A stretch of DNA of 64,000 bases, from positions 90,905 to 154,904 of the forward strand of contig CABSIK010000006.1 in NCBI GenBank assembly GCA_902477755.1. Direction: 5' to 3'. The position numbers were made by a program, and so were the translations under genes. The stretch is from an uncultured Clostridia bacterium (GTDB taxonomy: Bacteria; Bacillota; Clostridia; Lachnospirales; Anaerotignaceae). How positions within the stretch are numbered: the stretch's first letter is position 1; each line of letters starts with the position of its first letter. Positions 34,980-43,672 of this stretch are shown piece after piece. Under the pieces are notes generated by a model. That model had not been told where the DNA came from and searched no databases. It was given only the letters and a program-made list of their open reading frames with translations.

Positions 34980-35483
34980 ATGAGGAAGAAAGAAAATATA
35001 TCAAAAATGCATGCGTATCTGCAAAAAGAAGCCGAGAGCACGAGAGGAAAAGTCAAGCGTATGCTTTTAGAATGGGGAGCAAGTTTAGACCAATGCGGAA
35101 GAAAGCAGGAGGAAATCCGAAAAATACTACGGCTGAAGGCAGAATGCGAAGGGCTGGCGGCAGAAGCAAAAAACAGAAATATGGAAAAGGGATTTTCTTT
35201 GATTGAGGAAGCCTATGACCAAAATATTGCACTTTTGCAGGCAGAGATTGAGCGGAAATTGACGGCAAAGCGAAAGATGGATGATTTGGTGGGGATGCTG
35301 CAGAAAGAGGAGCAGGAACTTTTATTTTTGCGGTACCAAAAGGGTTTCGGATATGATTACATTGCTTTGAAGCTGAACATGGGGCGGTCTACTTGTTTTC
35401 GTATTCATGACAGGATATTGACAGATTTGGCGGATCAGTTGGAAGCAGACGGATTTTTTTGTGATGAATGTGAAAAAAATTAA
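34980..35483 (+). CDS. phage late-gene regulator with sigma-70 region 4-like HTH
   Basis: A 167-residue protein. The N-terminal two thirds are helical and charged. The C-terminal part (KEEQELLFLRYQKGFGYDYI, then a second helix with MGRSTCFRIHDRI) resembles the sigma-70 region 4-like helix-turn-helix of ArpU/RinA-type regulators that switch on packaging and late genes. It sits directly before the terminase genes, the usual place for such a regulator. The ATG at 34980 is preferred to a GTG at 34950; neither has a good ribosome site, so the start is uncertain. Confidence 0.65.
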   Translation: MRKKENISKMHAYLQKEAESTRGKVKRMLLEWGASLDQCGRKQEEIRKILRLKAECEGLAAEAKNRNMEKGFSLIEEAYDQNIALLQAEIERKLTAKRKMDDLVGMLQKEEQELLFLRYQKGFGYDYIALKLNMGRSTCFRIHDRILTDLADQLEADGFFCDECEKN

Positions 35484-35566
35484 CATAAACAATGTTGGGA
35501 CTTTTTGAGAGTTTTGGTGTGATAGGATTTGTTTGCGGCCGACAAAAGAAGCAAAGGAGGGAGGAG

Positions 35567-35965
35567 ATGTCCCATGAAACATTGAGTGAGAAAGAAAAAG
35601 ACTTTTGCAGGGCATACGCGGAGGGCATGACGGTGACAGAAGCCGCAAAAGCGGCGGGATACGCAAAGGGCAGCTATGGCAAGCGGATGTTGCAGAAAGA
35701 GAAAATTCAGGCTTTTTTGGCAGAAATGGGAAGGAAAACAGCAGGAGTACCGTCTGAACAAAAACAGCAGGAAGGGAAAATCGCACCGGGAGATGAGATA
35801 CTGGCATTTCTGACGGAAACCATGCGGGGAAGTGAAGAAACAGACATTAAGACCCGTATGCGAGCGGCGGAACTGCTGGGCAGGCGAAACGGGGCTTTTG
35901 CCAAAGAGGAAACGGAAAGCAGCCGGGTGATTATTATTGATGATATTGGGAGGGACGAAGGGTGA
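35567..35965 (+). CDS. phage terminase small subunit (XtmA-like)
   Basis: 132 residues starting at ATG 35567 with a strong AAGGAGGGAGG before it; the 25-codon upstream extension has no ribosome site. The N-terminal half (LSEKEKDFCRAYAEGMTVTE, then AAKAAGYAKGSYGKRMLQ) is the terminase_2-type helix-turn-helix that recognises DNA. The C-terminal part should contact the large subunit and portal. Its stop overlaps the GTG of the large subunit (GTGA). Confidence 0.88.
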   Translation: MSHETLSEKEKDFCRAYAEGMTVTEAAKAAGYAKGSYGKRMLQKEKIQAFLAEMGRKTAGVPSEQKQQEGKIAPGDEILAFLTETMRGSEETDIKTRMRAAELLGRRNGAFAKEETESSRVIIIDDIGRDEG

Positions 35966-37206
35966 AAGAGAAAAAAATATTTCTTTCGTCTCTCATCGGA
36001 CCAGCCTTTTATGAAGTACACCGGGATATTGCAGAAAACAAACATGTGCACTACTGGCTCAAAGGGGGCAGAGGCAGTGGAAAATCTTCCTTTGTTTCCT
36101 TAGAAATCATACTGGGTATGATGGCTGACCCAAAGGCTCATGCGGTGGTGCTGCGAAAGGTGGCCGTAAATCTAAAGGACAGCGTTTTTGAACAGCTTTG
36201 GTGGGCCATCCGCAGTCTGGGGGTAGAAGACCAATGGGAAAGCAAGCTGTCCCCCATGGAAATGGTCTACAAAAAGACCGGACAAAAGATCATTTTCAAA
36301 GGGGCAGACAAACCAAGAAAAATCAAGTCTGCTAAGTTTCGGGAAGGATATGTGAAATACATCTGGTACGAGGAGGTGGACGAGTTTTCGGGAATGGGGG
36401 AGATTCGTACCATCAACCAGAGCCTCATGCGTGGGGGCGAGGATTTTGTGGTGTTTTACTCCTTTAATCCTCCTAGAAGCCTCCAAAGCTGGGTCAATGG
36501 GGAAGCAGCAGAAGAACGGGAGGACAAGCTGGTACACCACAGCACATACCAGACTATGCCGAAAGAATGGCTGGGAGAACAGTTTTTTCTGGAGGCAGCT
36601 TACATGGAAAAGCGGCATAACGAAAGCTACCGACATGAATATCTGGGGGAAGCAGTAGGATGCGGCGGCGAGGTATTCCACAATATCGTTCTGCGGCAGA
36701 TTCCCGAAGAAGAAATCAGAACCTTTGACCATGTGGCAAGGGGGCTGGACTGGGGATATGCTGTAGATCCCTTGCACTATACCGTAAACCATTACGACAG
36801 TACCAGACGGCGGCTGTATATTTTCTTTGAACTGCACAAGGTTGGCATGAGCAACCGATTACTGGCGGCAGAGATTCAGAAAGAAAACAAAGGAAATGGG
36901 CTGGTGGTTTGCGACAGTGCAGAGCCGAAGTCTATTGCAGAATTGCAGGAATACGGCATTTCTGCCATGGGGGCGAAAAAAGGCCCCGACAGTGTGGTTT
37001 ATGGCATGAAGTGGCTACAGGATTTAGAAGAAATCGTCATTGACCCGAAACGATGTCCCATGACCGCCAAGGAATTTACAGAGTATGAGCTGGAAAGCGA
37101 TGGAAATGGGGGCTGGAAGGCTTATTTCCCAGACAAGAACAATCATGCCATTGATGCGGTGCGATACAGTCGGGAGAGAGATATGCGGCCGGTACGGATT
37201 TGGTAG
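35962..37206 (+). CDS. phage terminase large subunit (XtmB-like)
   Basis: A 414-residue packaging motor. The ATPase half has Walker A GGRGSGKSS (about residues 35-43) and a Walker B segment YIWYEEVDEF. The nuclease half shows GLDWGYAVDP (first catalytic Asp), VVCDSAEPKSIAEL (second) and the C-terminal KNNHAIDAVRY (third), as in RNase H-fold terminases of the PBSX group. Start GTG at 35962, translationally coupled to the small subunit. All catalytic elements look intact, so packaging could be functional. After it 173 bp hold no credible gene. Confidence 0.95.
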   Translation: MKEKKIFLSSLIGPAFYEVHRDIAENKHVHYWLKGGRGSGKSSFVSLEIILGMMADPKAHAVVLRKVAVNLKDSVFEQLWWAIRSLGVEDQWESKLSPMEMVYKKTGQKIIFKGADKPRKIKSAKFREGYVKYIWYEEVDEFSGMGEIRTINQSLMRGGEDFVVFYSFNPPRSLQSWVNGEAAEEREDKLVHHSTYQTMPKEWLGEQFFLEAAYMEKRHNESYRHEYLGEAVGCGGEVFHNIVLRQIPEEEIRTFDHVARGLDWGYAVDPLHYTVNHYDSTRRRLYIFFELHKVGMSNRLLAAEIQKENKGNGLVVCDSAEPKSIAELQEYGISAMGAKKGPDSVVYGMKWLQDLEEIVIDPKRCPMTAKEFTEYELESDGNGGWKAYFPDKNNHAIDAVRYSRERDMRPVRIW

Positions 37207-37379
37207 ATGGATTTTGGAAATGGGCAGGCAAAGGGGGATCAGAAGGAAATTTTTGAGGGCAGGAGAGAAAAAGAAATTTGCCAAAGGATTTTTGAGAAGA
37301 AAAATGCCTGTTTAGATTTTGGATTGGAAAAGAAATGGGGAGAAAACAGCAGGCAGTTTTTTGGCAGAAAGGAGAAAGC

Positions 37380-38828
37380 ATGTATTTATCGGAAATGGAT
37401 TTGCTCAAAGCCAGACTGACGGCAGAAGGCAGGCTCAGCCAAAGCAGGATTTTGCAGGAGATTTTGCGGGAGGACAGCCAGAGCGAACAAAAACGAAAAA
37501 TGCGAGAGGGAGAGAGGTATTTTCGCTGCGACCATGATATTTTGCGGAAGGATTTTCGCAGAACGACCATTTCGGAAACGAAAAACGGCGCAGAGGAATT
37601 GAAACCATTTTTTAATCCCAACCGCAGCAATCACCACAATGTAAATCCCTTTCATCATACACTGGTAGCCCAGAAAGCGGCGTATCTGGTGGGGAGAGAA
37701 CCTACCATCATGGTGAAAGGCGAGGAAAAGGGTGAATATGAAGGGGAACTGGCGGCATTTTGTGATGCGGGATTCAATCGGCTGCTGCACCGCTGGGTAG
37801 TAGGCGCGGCAAATAAAGGGGTGGAATATCTTCATGTGTATTACAACGAAGATGGGGAGTTCTGCACCTGCATTGTGCCGGCAGAAGAACTCATTGTTTG
37901 CTATGACGCGGTACATCAGGAGGAAATGACCGATGTCATTCGATATTATGATATCAAGGTGCTGGAGGATGGGAAAGAACATCTCCGCAGGCAGGTGGAA
38001 TGGTGGACAAAAGACGACGTGACCTATTTTTCTGAAAACAGTCAGGGGGAATTTTTACAGAAAAAACAGGTGCCTCACTGGCTGGTGACAAAAGAGGAAA
38101 ATGGAGAAGAAGTGGAGCGCATTGCCCACAACTGGGGACGGCTGCCTTTTATTCCTTTGCAGAATAACGGGGAGGAAACCACTGATTTGGAGCTCATCAA
38201 AGGGCTGGTGGATGCTTACGACCTGCTGAGCAGCGAAGGAACCAACAATCTGCTGGACTTGGTGGATTTGTATTGGGTCATTCAGGGTTATGGCGGCGAA
38301 GCGGCAGGCGCTATGGCGAAGAAATTGCAGATCAACAAGGCAGTGCAGATCAGCGACAGCAGTGGGCATGTGGAGGCAAAGCAGGTGGAACTGCCTGTGG
38401 AAAGCCGCATGAGCTGGATGAAGATGCTGCGGAAGGATATTTTCCATTTTGGTATGGGCGTAGACACCGACAGTGAGGACTGGGGAAAGGCGCCAAGTGG
38501 TGTGGCGTTGCAGTTTCAGTATGCCATGTTTTACTTGAAAATCAACGGCGTTATGCCGGAAATTCGCAGGGCGGTGAAAGAAGTGCTGCGATTTGCTACG
38601 GAGGATTGGAACCGCAGAGACGGCGGGAACAGGGACTGGCGGAAAATTCAGGTACAGCTCAACACCAGCGGCATCACTGACGATCTGGAAACGGTACAAA
38701 TGATTCGGGAGTCCCAAGGGCTTGTCAGCGAAAAGACACTGCTGGGCAAACATCCTTTTGTGGAGGATGTGAACAGTGAGATGGAACAGTTAAAAAGAGA
38801 AAGAAGCAAGAAGGAGGAAACAACATGA
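37380..38828 (+). CDS. phage portal protein (SPP1 gp6-like)
   Basis: 482 residues, starting at ATG 37380 after AAAGGAGA; 15 codons of open frame upstream lack a ribosome site. Portal-family marks: FFNPNRSNHHNVNPFHHTLV, KAAYLVGREPTI, a long central alpha/beta region, SSEGTNNLLDLVDLYWVIQG and, near the C-terminus, APSGVALQFQYAMF. The portal ring is the channel for DNA and the platform for the neck. Its stop overlaps the scaffold start (ATGA). Length is typical for the family. Confidence 0.9.
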   Translation: MYLSEMDLLKARLTAEGRLSQSRILQEILREDSQSEQKRKMREGERYFRCDHDILRKDFRRTTISETKNGAEELKPFFNPNRSNHHNVNPFHHTLVAQKAAYLVGREPTIMVKGEEKGEYEGELAAFCDAGFNRLLHRWVVGAANKGVEYLHVYYNEDGEFCTCIVPAEELIVCYDAVHQEEMTDVIRYYDIKVLEDGKEHLRRQVEWWTKDDVTYFSENSQGEFLQKKQVPHWLVTKEENGEEVERIAHNWGRLPFIPLQNNGEETTDLELIKGLVDAYDLLSSEGTNNLLDLVDLYWVIQGYGGEAAGAMAKKLQINKAVQISDSSGHVEAKQVELPVESRMSWMKMLRKDIFHFGMGVDTDSEDWGKAPSGVALQFQYAMFYLKINGVMPEIRRAVKEVLRFATEDWNRRDGGNRDWRKIQVQLNTSGITDDLETVQMIRESQGLVSEKTLLGKHPFVEDVNSEMEQLKRERSKKEETT

Positions 38829-39265
38829 CACAGGAATTGATGCAGAAATTGGGGATTCAAAGCCCAGAAACAGCGGAAAAAGTAGAGCAGTTTCTGCTGG
38901 CACTGGAAGAAAGAAACAGACTGCTGACAGAGAAAAGTGCGGCACTGGAAAGAGAAAAAACACTGGCGGAAGAAGCCCTGCAGAATGCGAAAAAAATTGC
39001 GGCTATGGAAAAATCCATTCTGGAGGCTGGCGGAAAGAACGCCAAAGCCATTCTGGCACTTATTGACGCTGACGAAGTGACACTGAACGAAAAAGGCGAA
39101 CTGGAAGGACTGGATCTGGAAGCGGTGAAAGCAGAAGCGCCTTATCTGTTCAACGAAAAAGAAGAAAAGACAAAAGGCACAGGTTTCCAGGCGGCTTATA
39201 CCAAAAAGAAAACAACAAAAGAAAACGAAATCGCGCAGACATTCAGAAAAGCGCTGAGAAGATAA
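38825..39265 (+). CDS. phage scaffolding protein (GP20-type)
   Basis: 146 residues, mostly one long charged coiled coil (KVEQFLLALEERNRLLTEKS onward), followed by GGKNAKAILALIDADEV and an EAPYLFNEK segment, the pattern of the Phage_GP20 scaffold group. Scaffolds fill the prohead during assembly and then leave. It lies between portal and capsid as expected. No separate prohead protease gene is present, unlike PBSX (xkdF). ATG after AAGGAGG. Confidence 0.82.
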   Translation: MTQELMQKLGIQSPETAEKVEQFLLALEERNRLLTEKSAALEREKTLAEEALQNAKKIAAMEKSILEAGGKNAKAILALIDADEVTLNEKGELEGLDLEAVKAEAPYLFNEKEEKTKGTGFQAAYTKKKTTKENEIAQTFRKALRR

Positions 39266-39277
39266 GGGGGAGAGAAT

Positions 39278-40201
39278 ATGAGCATCAACACAATGGAATA
39301 CGCAGCGGTATTTATGCAGGAACTGGACAGTCAGATGGTGGAATGTGCCACCAGCGGCTGGATGGAGGACAACGCCGGACAGGTACAGTACAGCGGCGGC
39401 GCAGAAGTGAAGATTCCCAAAATGGAACTGAGTGGTCTGGGAAATTATGACAGGGACAAAGGCTTTGCAACAGGCAGTGTAACCGTCAACTACGAAACAA
39501 AGAAACTGACACAGGACAGAGGCCGTGCCTTTCAGGTAGATGCCATGGATGTGGACGAAACCAACTTCGCGGCAGTGGCAGGGAATGTTATGGGGGAATT
39601 CCAGAGAACAAAGGTCATTCCCGAAATTGATGCTTACCGCTACAGCACCATTGCCCAGCTGGCAGAAACAAAGAGCAAGAAAAAAGATTACACACCAGCG
39701 GCAGATACCATTCTGGAAACACTGCTGAATGATGTGACGGAAATTCGTGATCTGGTGGGTGATGGTGCAGAAATTGTTGTGACTATGTCCGCGAAAGTGG
39801 CTGGTATGCTGGATCTGGCAAAGGGCGGCAACAATGTCATTGACAGCGGCGAATTTACTCAGGGCAACATGACGCTGAAGGTGAAGGAAATTGATGGTTG
39901 TCCTATCATCCGTGTGCCTTCTGCCAGATTTAAAACAAAATATGATTTTTACGACGGTGTTTCTGGCGGCAAGGAAACAGGCGGTTTTGTGGCGGCGGCA
40001 GATGCAAAGGACATCAACTGGATCATTGCTGTGAGACAGGCACCCATTGCCGTTTCCAAAACAGATGTGACACGCATTTTTGACCCTATGACAAACCAGA
40101 ACGCAAATGCGTGGAAAATTGACTATAGAAAATACCATGATCTGTGGATCACAGACAATGGCATGGAAGGTGTGCTGGTCAGTGTAAACAGCGCCGAATA
40201 A
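39278..40201 (+). CDS. phage major capsid protein
   Basis: 307 residues in the capsid position, directly after the scaffold. The sequence is of the HK97-fold type seen in PBSX-like elements: MSINTMEYAAVFMQELDSQM, then VKIPKMELSGLGNYDRDKGF, VNYETKKLTQDRGRAFQVDA (a typical capsid core segment) and a C-terminal domain ending EGVLVSVNSAE. ATG after AGGGGGAGAG. No N-terminal delta domain is obvious, consistent with the separate scaffold. It is full length with no stop or frameshift, so head formation remains possible. Confidence 0.88.
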   Translation: MSINTMEYAAVFMQELDSQMVECATSGWMEDNAGQVQYSGGAEVKIPKMELSGLGNYDRDKGFATGSVTVNYETKKLTQDRGRAFQVDAMDVDETNFAAVAGNVMGEFQRTKVIPEIDAYRYSTIAQLAETKSKKKDYTPAADTILETLLNDVTEIRDLVGDGAEIVVTMSAKVAGMLDLAKGGNNVIDSGEFTQGNMTLKVKEIDGCPIIRVPSARFKTKYDFYDGVSGGKETGGFVAAADAKDINWIIAVRQAPIAVSKTDVTRIFDPMTNQNANAWKIDYRKYHDLWITDNGMEGVLVSVNSAE

Positions 40202-40214
40202 AGGCGGTGGAGCC

Positions 40215-40535
40215 ATGAAAGAAGCAATTTTGGCAAAAATGGCAGAACTGCGGAAGGTGGGGGCGGAGGACGCCGCCCTTGCCTTTGCGGCAGAGAGAAG
40301 CATGGAAATGGTGCAGGCTTACTGTAATCTGGAGGAAGTTCCAGCGGAGTTGGAACACGTTTGTGTTTGCATTGGGCTGGAGATTTATGACAAAGGCGGT
40401 TTGCAGGAAGGCGGCATCAAGGAAATCACAGAAGGAAAGGTTTCTGTGACATTTGCAGACGAAGCAGATACGGCAGGGGCATTTTTGCTGCATTATCAGG
40501 AGGAATTGAACCGTTTTCGAAAAATGCAGTGGTGA
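40215..40535 (+). CDS. phage head-tail connector protein (gp6/15-like)
   Basis: 106 residues, helical at the N-terminus (ILAKMAELRKVGAEDAALAF) and placed directly after the capsid gene. Composition, size and position fit the adaptor (Phage_connect_1) proteins that bind below the portal. The segment EVPAELEHVCVCIGLEIYDK resembles the family helix. Function is assigned mainly from position. It overlaps the region before the next start only slightly. Confidence 0.65.
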   Translation: MKEAILAKMAELRKVGAEDAALAFAAERSMEMVQAYCNLEEVPAELEHVCVCIGLEIYDKGGLQEGGIKEITEGKVSVTFADEADTAGAFLLHYQEELNRFRKMQW

Positions 40536-40552
40536 GAAAAAGGGGGAATACC

Positions 40553-40915
40553 ATGGCAGGAAGTTGGCAGGCAGCGAAAAGAGCTGTGGAAAGCCATTTT
40601 ACGGACAAGTGCCGTGTGACGGAATTTACAGAAGAAGAAACATCCTGGGGGGAGACCCGTTTCAGTGCGGTGCAGGGAAAAGAAATGACTTGCAGGCTGG
40701 TGGAAGAAGGCGATGGCAGTGACATTGAGGGGCTATTGGCTTACGGACAATGGGAAGGGGTATTGTTATACCCTACGGAAAATCACATTGCAGCAGGCAG
40801 TCAGGTGGAAGTGACAAAGCCGGACGGCAGGGAGGTCATCTTTTTTACCACAGGAGAAACCCTTTCTTACAGCACCCACAAAGAAACGGTATTGACGAGA
40901 AAATGTCCCTTTTAA
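40553..40915 (+). CDS. phage head-closure-like protein
   Basis: 120 residues, starting at ATG 40553 after AAGGGGG; the upstream GTG at 40529 is less well placed. It is a small beta-rich protein (FTDKCRVTEFTEEE, then QGKEMTCRLV). The gene sits second after the capsid, where PBSX-like clusters carry the neck or stopper protein. No specific motif proves the role, so the call rests on size and synteny. Confidence 0.6.
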   Translation: MAGSWQAAKRAVESHFTDKCRVTEFTEEETSWGETRFSAVQGKEMTCRLVEEGDGSDIEGLLAYGQWEGVLLYPTENHIAAGSQVEVTKPDGREVIFFTTGETLSYSTHKETVLTRKCPF

Positions 40916-40930
40916 GGGGGTGGATGCGTG

Positions 40931-41383
40931 ATGGAAAGAAAAGATATGATGACAGTGCTGAAACGGGCAGTGATACAGGCGTTAAAAGAAGGATTTTCCC
41001 TTCCCGTATATGGAGAGCGTGTGCCACAAAAGGCGAAAGTGCCCTGTTTTTCTGTGACGGTGGAAGAAACCACCCAAAAAAGGCTGTTAGGACGGCGCAG
41101 GGCGGTGGAGGCAAAGCTGAAAGTGCGCTACACAGGGGTAGAAGAAAATGACAAAAAAGAAACAGCTGCTGCGGTGGCTGACGGGTTGTATGAAGTGCTT
41201 TGGCTGGTAGGCAGTGCGGAGCGATTTGGGGCAAGGAGTATGTCCCACACTATGACAGAGGACGGCGTGGATTTTTTTGTCACTTATGGCTGGCAAATTG
41301 TGGCAGAACAGGAGGAAACCCTCATGGAGCGGCTGGAATACAACGGGGACAAGGTGATGGGATATGAAGAAAACGAAGTTTGA
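40931..41383 (+). CDS. phage tail terminator-like protein
   Basis: 150 residues. The pattern (ALKEGFSLPVYGERVPQKAK, then PCFSVTVEETTQKRLLGRRR, KLKVRYTG) resembles tail-terminator proteins of contractile-tailed Firmicute phages, which cap the tail tube. Its place between neck genes and the sheath gene agrees. A GTG directly precedes the ATG at 40931 and is an alternative start, 7 bp after AAGGGGG. Its end overlaps the next small gene by 20 bp. Confidence 0.65.
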   Translation: MERKDMMTVLKRAVIQALKEGFSLPVYGERVPQKAKVPCFSVTVEETTQKRLLGRRRAVEAKLKVRYTGVEENDKKETAAAVADGLYEVLWLVGSAERFGARSMSHTMTEDGVDFFVTYGWQIVAEQEETLMERLEYNGDKVMGYEENEV

Positions 41384-41531
41384 AAAAGCACAGCTTTTGG
41401 GAAGCAAAACACTGGGATACAGCAGGGATTTGCTGGAAGCGGTGCTGGAGGACGGAAAAAACTATACAAAAGAAGAAGCCGCAAAGGCGGCAGAGGCGTA
41501 TTTGAAGGGGAAAGTAAAGGAGGAGAAGTAA
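41364..41531 (+). CDS. small phage protein before the sheath gene
   Basis: A 55-codon gene in another frame overlapping the tail-terminator gene: it begins MKKTKFEKAQLLGSKTLGYS and ends GKVKEEK. ATG at 41364 follows AAGGTGATGGG, and the stop precedes the sheath ATG by one base. It is helical and basic/acidic mixed; the repeated KEEAAKAAEAYLKG end looks like a small helix-hairpin. Small genes of this kind often precede the sheath gene in PBSX-like clusters. Role unknown. Confidence 0.65.
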   Translation: MKKTKFEKAQLLGSKTLGYSRDLLEAVLEDGKNYTKEEAAKAAEAYLKGKVKEEK

Positions 41532-41532
41532 T

Positions 41533-42825
41533 ATGGCATTAGGCGGCGGCACCTTTTTGGTGCAGAACAAGGTATTGCCGGGGGCGTACATCAATTTTGT
41601 ATCCAGACCAAGAGCCATGGGCGTCATGGGTGAAAGAGGCGTGGTTTGCATGGGCATGGAATTGGATTGGGGTCCTCAGGAAATGATGACTGTGGAAGCA
41701 GCGGATTTTCAGACAAATGCCATGGAAGTATTTGGTTTTGGATACAGCCATGACAAAATGAAGGATATGAGAGAACTGTTTTGTGGGGCGCAAACAGCGA
41801 AGATTTACCGTATCAACAGTGGTACGGCGGCAACTGCCACCATTGGAGGACTGACAGTAACAGCAAAATACGGCGGTTTGAGAGGCAATGACCTGCGTGT
41901 GGTGGTGGCAGAAAATGTGGATGAAGAAGGTATGTTTGACGTGGCTACCTATATGGAGATGGAACAGGTGGATGTGCAGACAGTGGCGGACATTGACAGT
42001 CTGGAAGAAAACAAGTTTGTGACATTCAGCGGCACTGGCGCACTGACACCTACAGCGGCAACCCCTTTGACTGGGGGCACCACAGAGGAAGTTTCCGGCA
42101 GCGGATACACGGACTTTCTGGCGGCAGCGGAAAAAGAGGATTTTAATGTGCTGGCATACAATGGCACAGACGAGGTGACGAAAAAGCTGTTTGTGAGCTT
42201 TACAAAACGTCTGAGAGATGAGGAAGGCGTGAAGTTCGTAACAGTTCTTTATGATTATCCACAGGCAGATTACGAGGGCATCATTTCTGTGGGTACGGCG
42301 AAAGAACTGGTTTGCTGGACAGCAGGCATGGAAGCCGGAGCGGCTGTGAACGAAAGTCTGACCAACCGCAAGTATGACGGGGAGTACGAAGTGGATGCAA
42401 AAGACACAAAAAGCAATTTCATCAAGGGGATTCAGGCAGGGAAATTCCTGTTTTACGATGACGGCGGCGAAGTGCGTGTGCTGCGTGACATCAACTGTTT
42501 CACTTCTTTTGAAAGCAACAAAAACAGTGATTTTTCCTCAAACCGTGTGGTGAGGGTGCTGGACAGCATTGCCAATGATGTGGCAAGAATTTTCAGTCAG
42601 TATTATCTGGGCAAACGCAGCAACAACGCAGACGGCAGAAATCTGCTGAAAGCAGAAATCATTGCTTATCATGAGCAGCTGTTACAGTTGGAAGCAATCG
42701 AAAACTTTACATCGGAAGACATTACAGTGCAGCAGGGCGTAGAAAAACAGGATGTGGTGGTATATGAAAGTGTACAGCCCACAGACGCCATGGAAAAACT
42801 GTATATGAGAGTGGAAGTTGTGTAA
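41533..42825 (+). CDS. contractile tail sheath protein (XkdK-like)
   Basis: 430 residues. Sheath marks: the N-terminal PGAYINFVSRPRAMGVMGER, a domain with the family's AAEKEDFNVLAY and TKRLRDEEGVKFVTVLYDYP segments, SKNSDFSSNRVVRVLDSIAN-like text near residue 335 and the C-terminal EDITVQQGVEKQDVVVYESV handshake strand. The presence of an intact sheath means the particle has a contractile (myovirus-type) tail. ATG after AAGGAGGAGAAG. It directly follows the tail terminator and small gene. Confidence 0.92.
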   Translation: MALGGGTFLVQNKVLPGAYINFVSRPRAMGVMGERGVVCMGMELDWGPQEMMTVEAADFQTNAMEVFGFGYSHDKMKDMRELFCGAQTAKIYRINSGTAATATIGGLTVTAKYGGLRGNDLRVVVAENVDEEGMFDVATYMEMEQVDVQTVADIDSLEENKFVTFSGTGALTPTAATPLTGGTTEEVSGSGYTDFLAAAEKEDFNVLAYNGTDEVTKKLFVSFTKRLRDEEGVKFVTVLYDYPQADYEGIISVGTAKELVCWTAGMEAGAAVNESLTNRKYDGEYEVDAKDTKSNFIKGIQAGKFLFYDDGGEVRVLRDINCFTSFESNKNSDFSSNRVVRVLDSIANDVARIFSQYYLGKRSNNADGRNLLKAEIIAYHEQLLQLEAIENFTSEDITVQQGVEKQDVVVYESVQPTDAMEKLYMRVEVV

Positions 42826-42838
42826 AAGGAGGAGAAGT

Positions 42839-43294
42839 ATGGCTTATTTACGGGCAAAAGATACGGTAAACGGTGCTTTGGGCACTTGTTACGCCAGAAT
42901 TGACGGGGAACGTCACGAACTGATGCAGGTGAAAAATGTGACAGCGACTGTAAAGAAAACCAGAACGGAAATTCCCATTCTGGGGCTGACAGGGAAACAG
43001 CACAAAAGCGGCGGTTGGGAAGGCACCGGAAAAATGACGGTGTATTACGTTTCCAGTCTGTTCCGCAAAGTGATGCTGGATTATATGAAAAATGGTGTGG
43101 ATACTTACTTTGAGCTGATGCTGACAAATGAAGACCCCACAGGGGAAACAGGAAAACAGACAGTGCTGCTCAAAGATGTGAACATTGACGAGATGGTCAT
43201 TGGAAAGCTGGATGTGGATCAGTTTGCTTTGGAGGAAGATATGACATTTACCTTCGGGGATGCGGATCTGCTGGATGCTTTTGACGAACTGTAA
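42839..43294 (+). CDS. phage tail tube protein (XkdM-like)
   Basis: 151 residues beginning MAYLRAKDTVNGALGTCYAR at ATG 42839 after AAGGAGGAG; a longer frame upstream lies in the sheath gene's end. The beta-rich tube protein has TKKTRTEIPILGLTGKQHKS-like text, LMLTNEDPTGETGKQTVLLK and the C-terminal EEDMTFTFGDADLLDAFDEL, all typical of XkdM. It forms the inner tube through which DNA passes. It follows the sheath as in PBSX. Confidence 0.92.
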   Translation: MAYLRAKDTVNGALGTCYARIDGERHELMQVKNVTATVKKTRTEIPILGLTGKQHKSGGWEGTGKMTVYYVSSLFRKVMLDYMKNGVDTYFELMLTNEDPTGETGKQTVLLKDVNIDEMVIGKLDVDQFALEEDMTFTFGDADLLDAFDEL

Positions 43295-43333
43295 GAAAAT
43301 GGGGGGGCGGCAGGGATACAAAGGAGGAGAAGT

Positions 43334-43666
43334 ATGCAGGAAGCGTTTTACAAAGAAAATGCGAAAGATTTTCGGGAACAGGAGTATTCCATTGCGCCGA
43401 GATTTCAGCAGGATGGGAAAGAAATGCTGTGGAAAATTCGAGCCATTTCTCAGGCGGAGAACGCAGAAATTTGGAAGAAAAGCGGCGAAAATCCGAAGCG
43501 GTATGAAAGTATGGTGCTGGCGGCGTCTGTGGTATTTCCTGATTTAAAAGGAGCGGATTTGCAGGACAGCTACGGTGTCATGGGGGCAGAAAACCTACTG
43601 GAAAAAATGCTGACAGCTGGGGAATTTGCTTCTTTGCAGGAGGCTGTGGAAGCGGTGAATCAGTAA
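43334..43666 (+). CDS. phage tail assembly chaperone-like protein (XkdN-like), first copy
   Basis: 110 residues with the XkdN/TAC pattern: IAPRFQQDGKEMLWKIRAIS, then SMVLAASVVFPDLKGADLQD and LLEKMLTAGEFASLQEAVEA. It is clearly related to the gene at 45321, which shares the order RF-x-DGK-LFWEIRAV, VIFPDLQDRKLWESYG and LQKMLTPAEYLRL. This copy has no visible slippery site at its end. In PBSX only one such gene, with a frameshift extension, stands before the tape measure. ATG after AAGGAGGAG. Confidence 0.78.
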   Translation: MQEAFYKENAKDFREQEYSIAPRFQQDGKEMLWKIRAISQAENAEIWKKSGENPKRYESMVLAASVVFPDLKGADLQDSYGVMGAENLLEKMLTAGEFASLQEAVEAVNQ

Positions 43667-43672
43667 GGGGGG

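Noticed and set aside
37207..37419. 70-codon frame between the large terminase and portal genes
   Set aside because: It overlaps the portal start, has a basic low-complexity product and no ribosome site of its own apart from the position after the stop. It remains a weak possibility.
43334..43666. A frameshift site at the end of the first XkdN-like gene
   Set aside because: No X XXY YYZ heptamer in phase near the stop and no open -1 frame that continues; the next gene starts 6 bp later.
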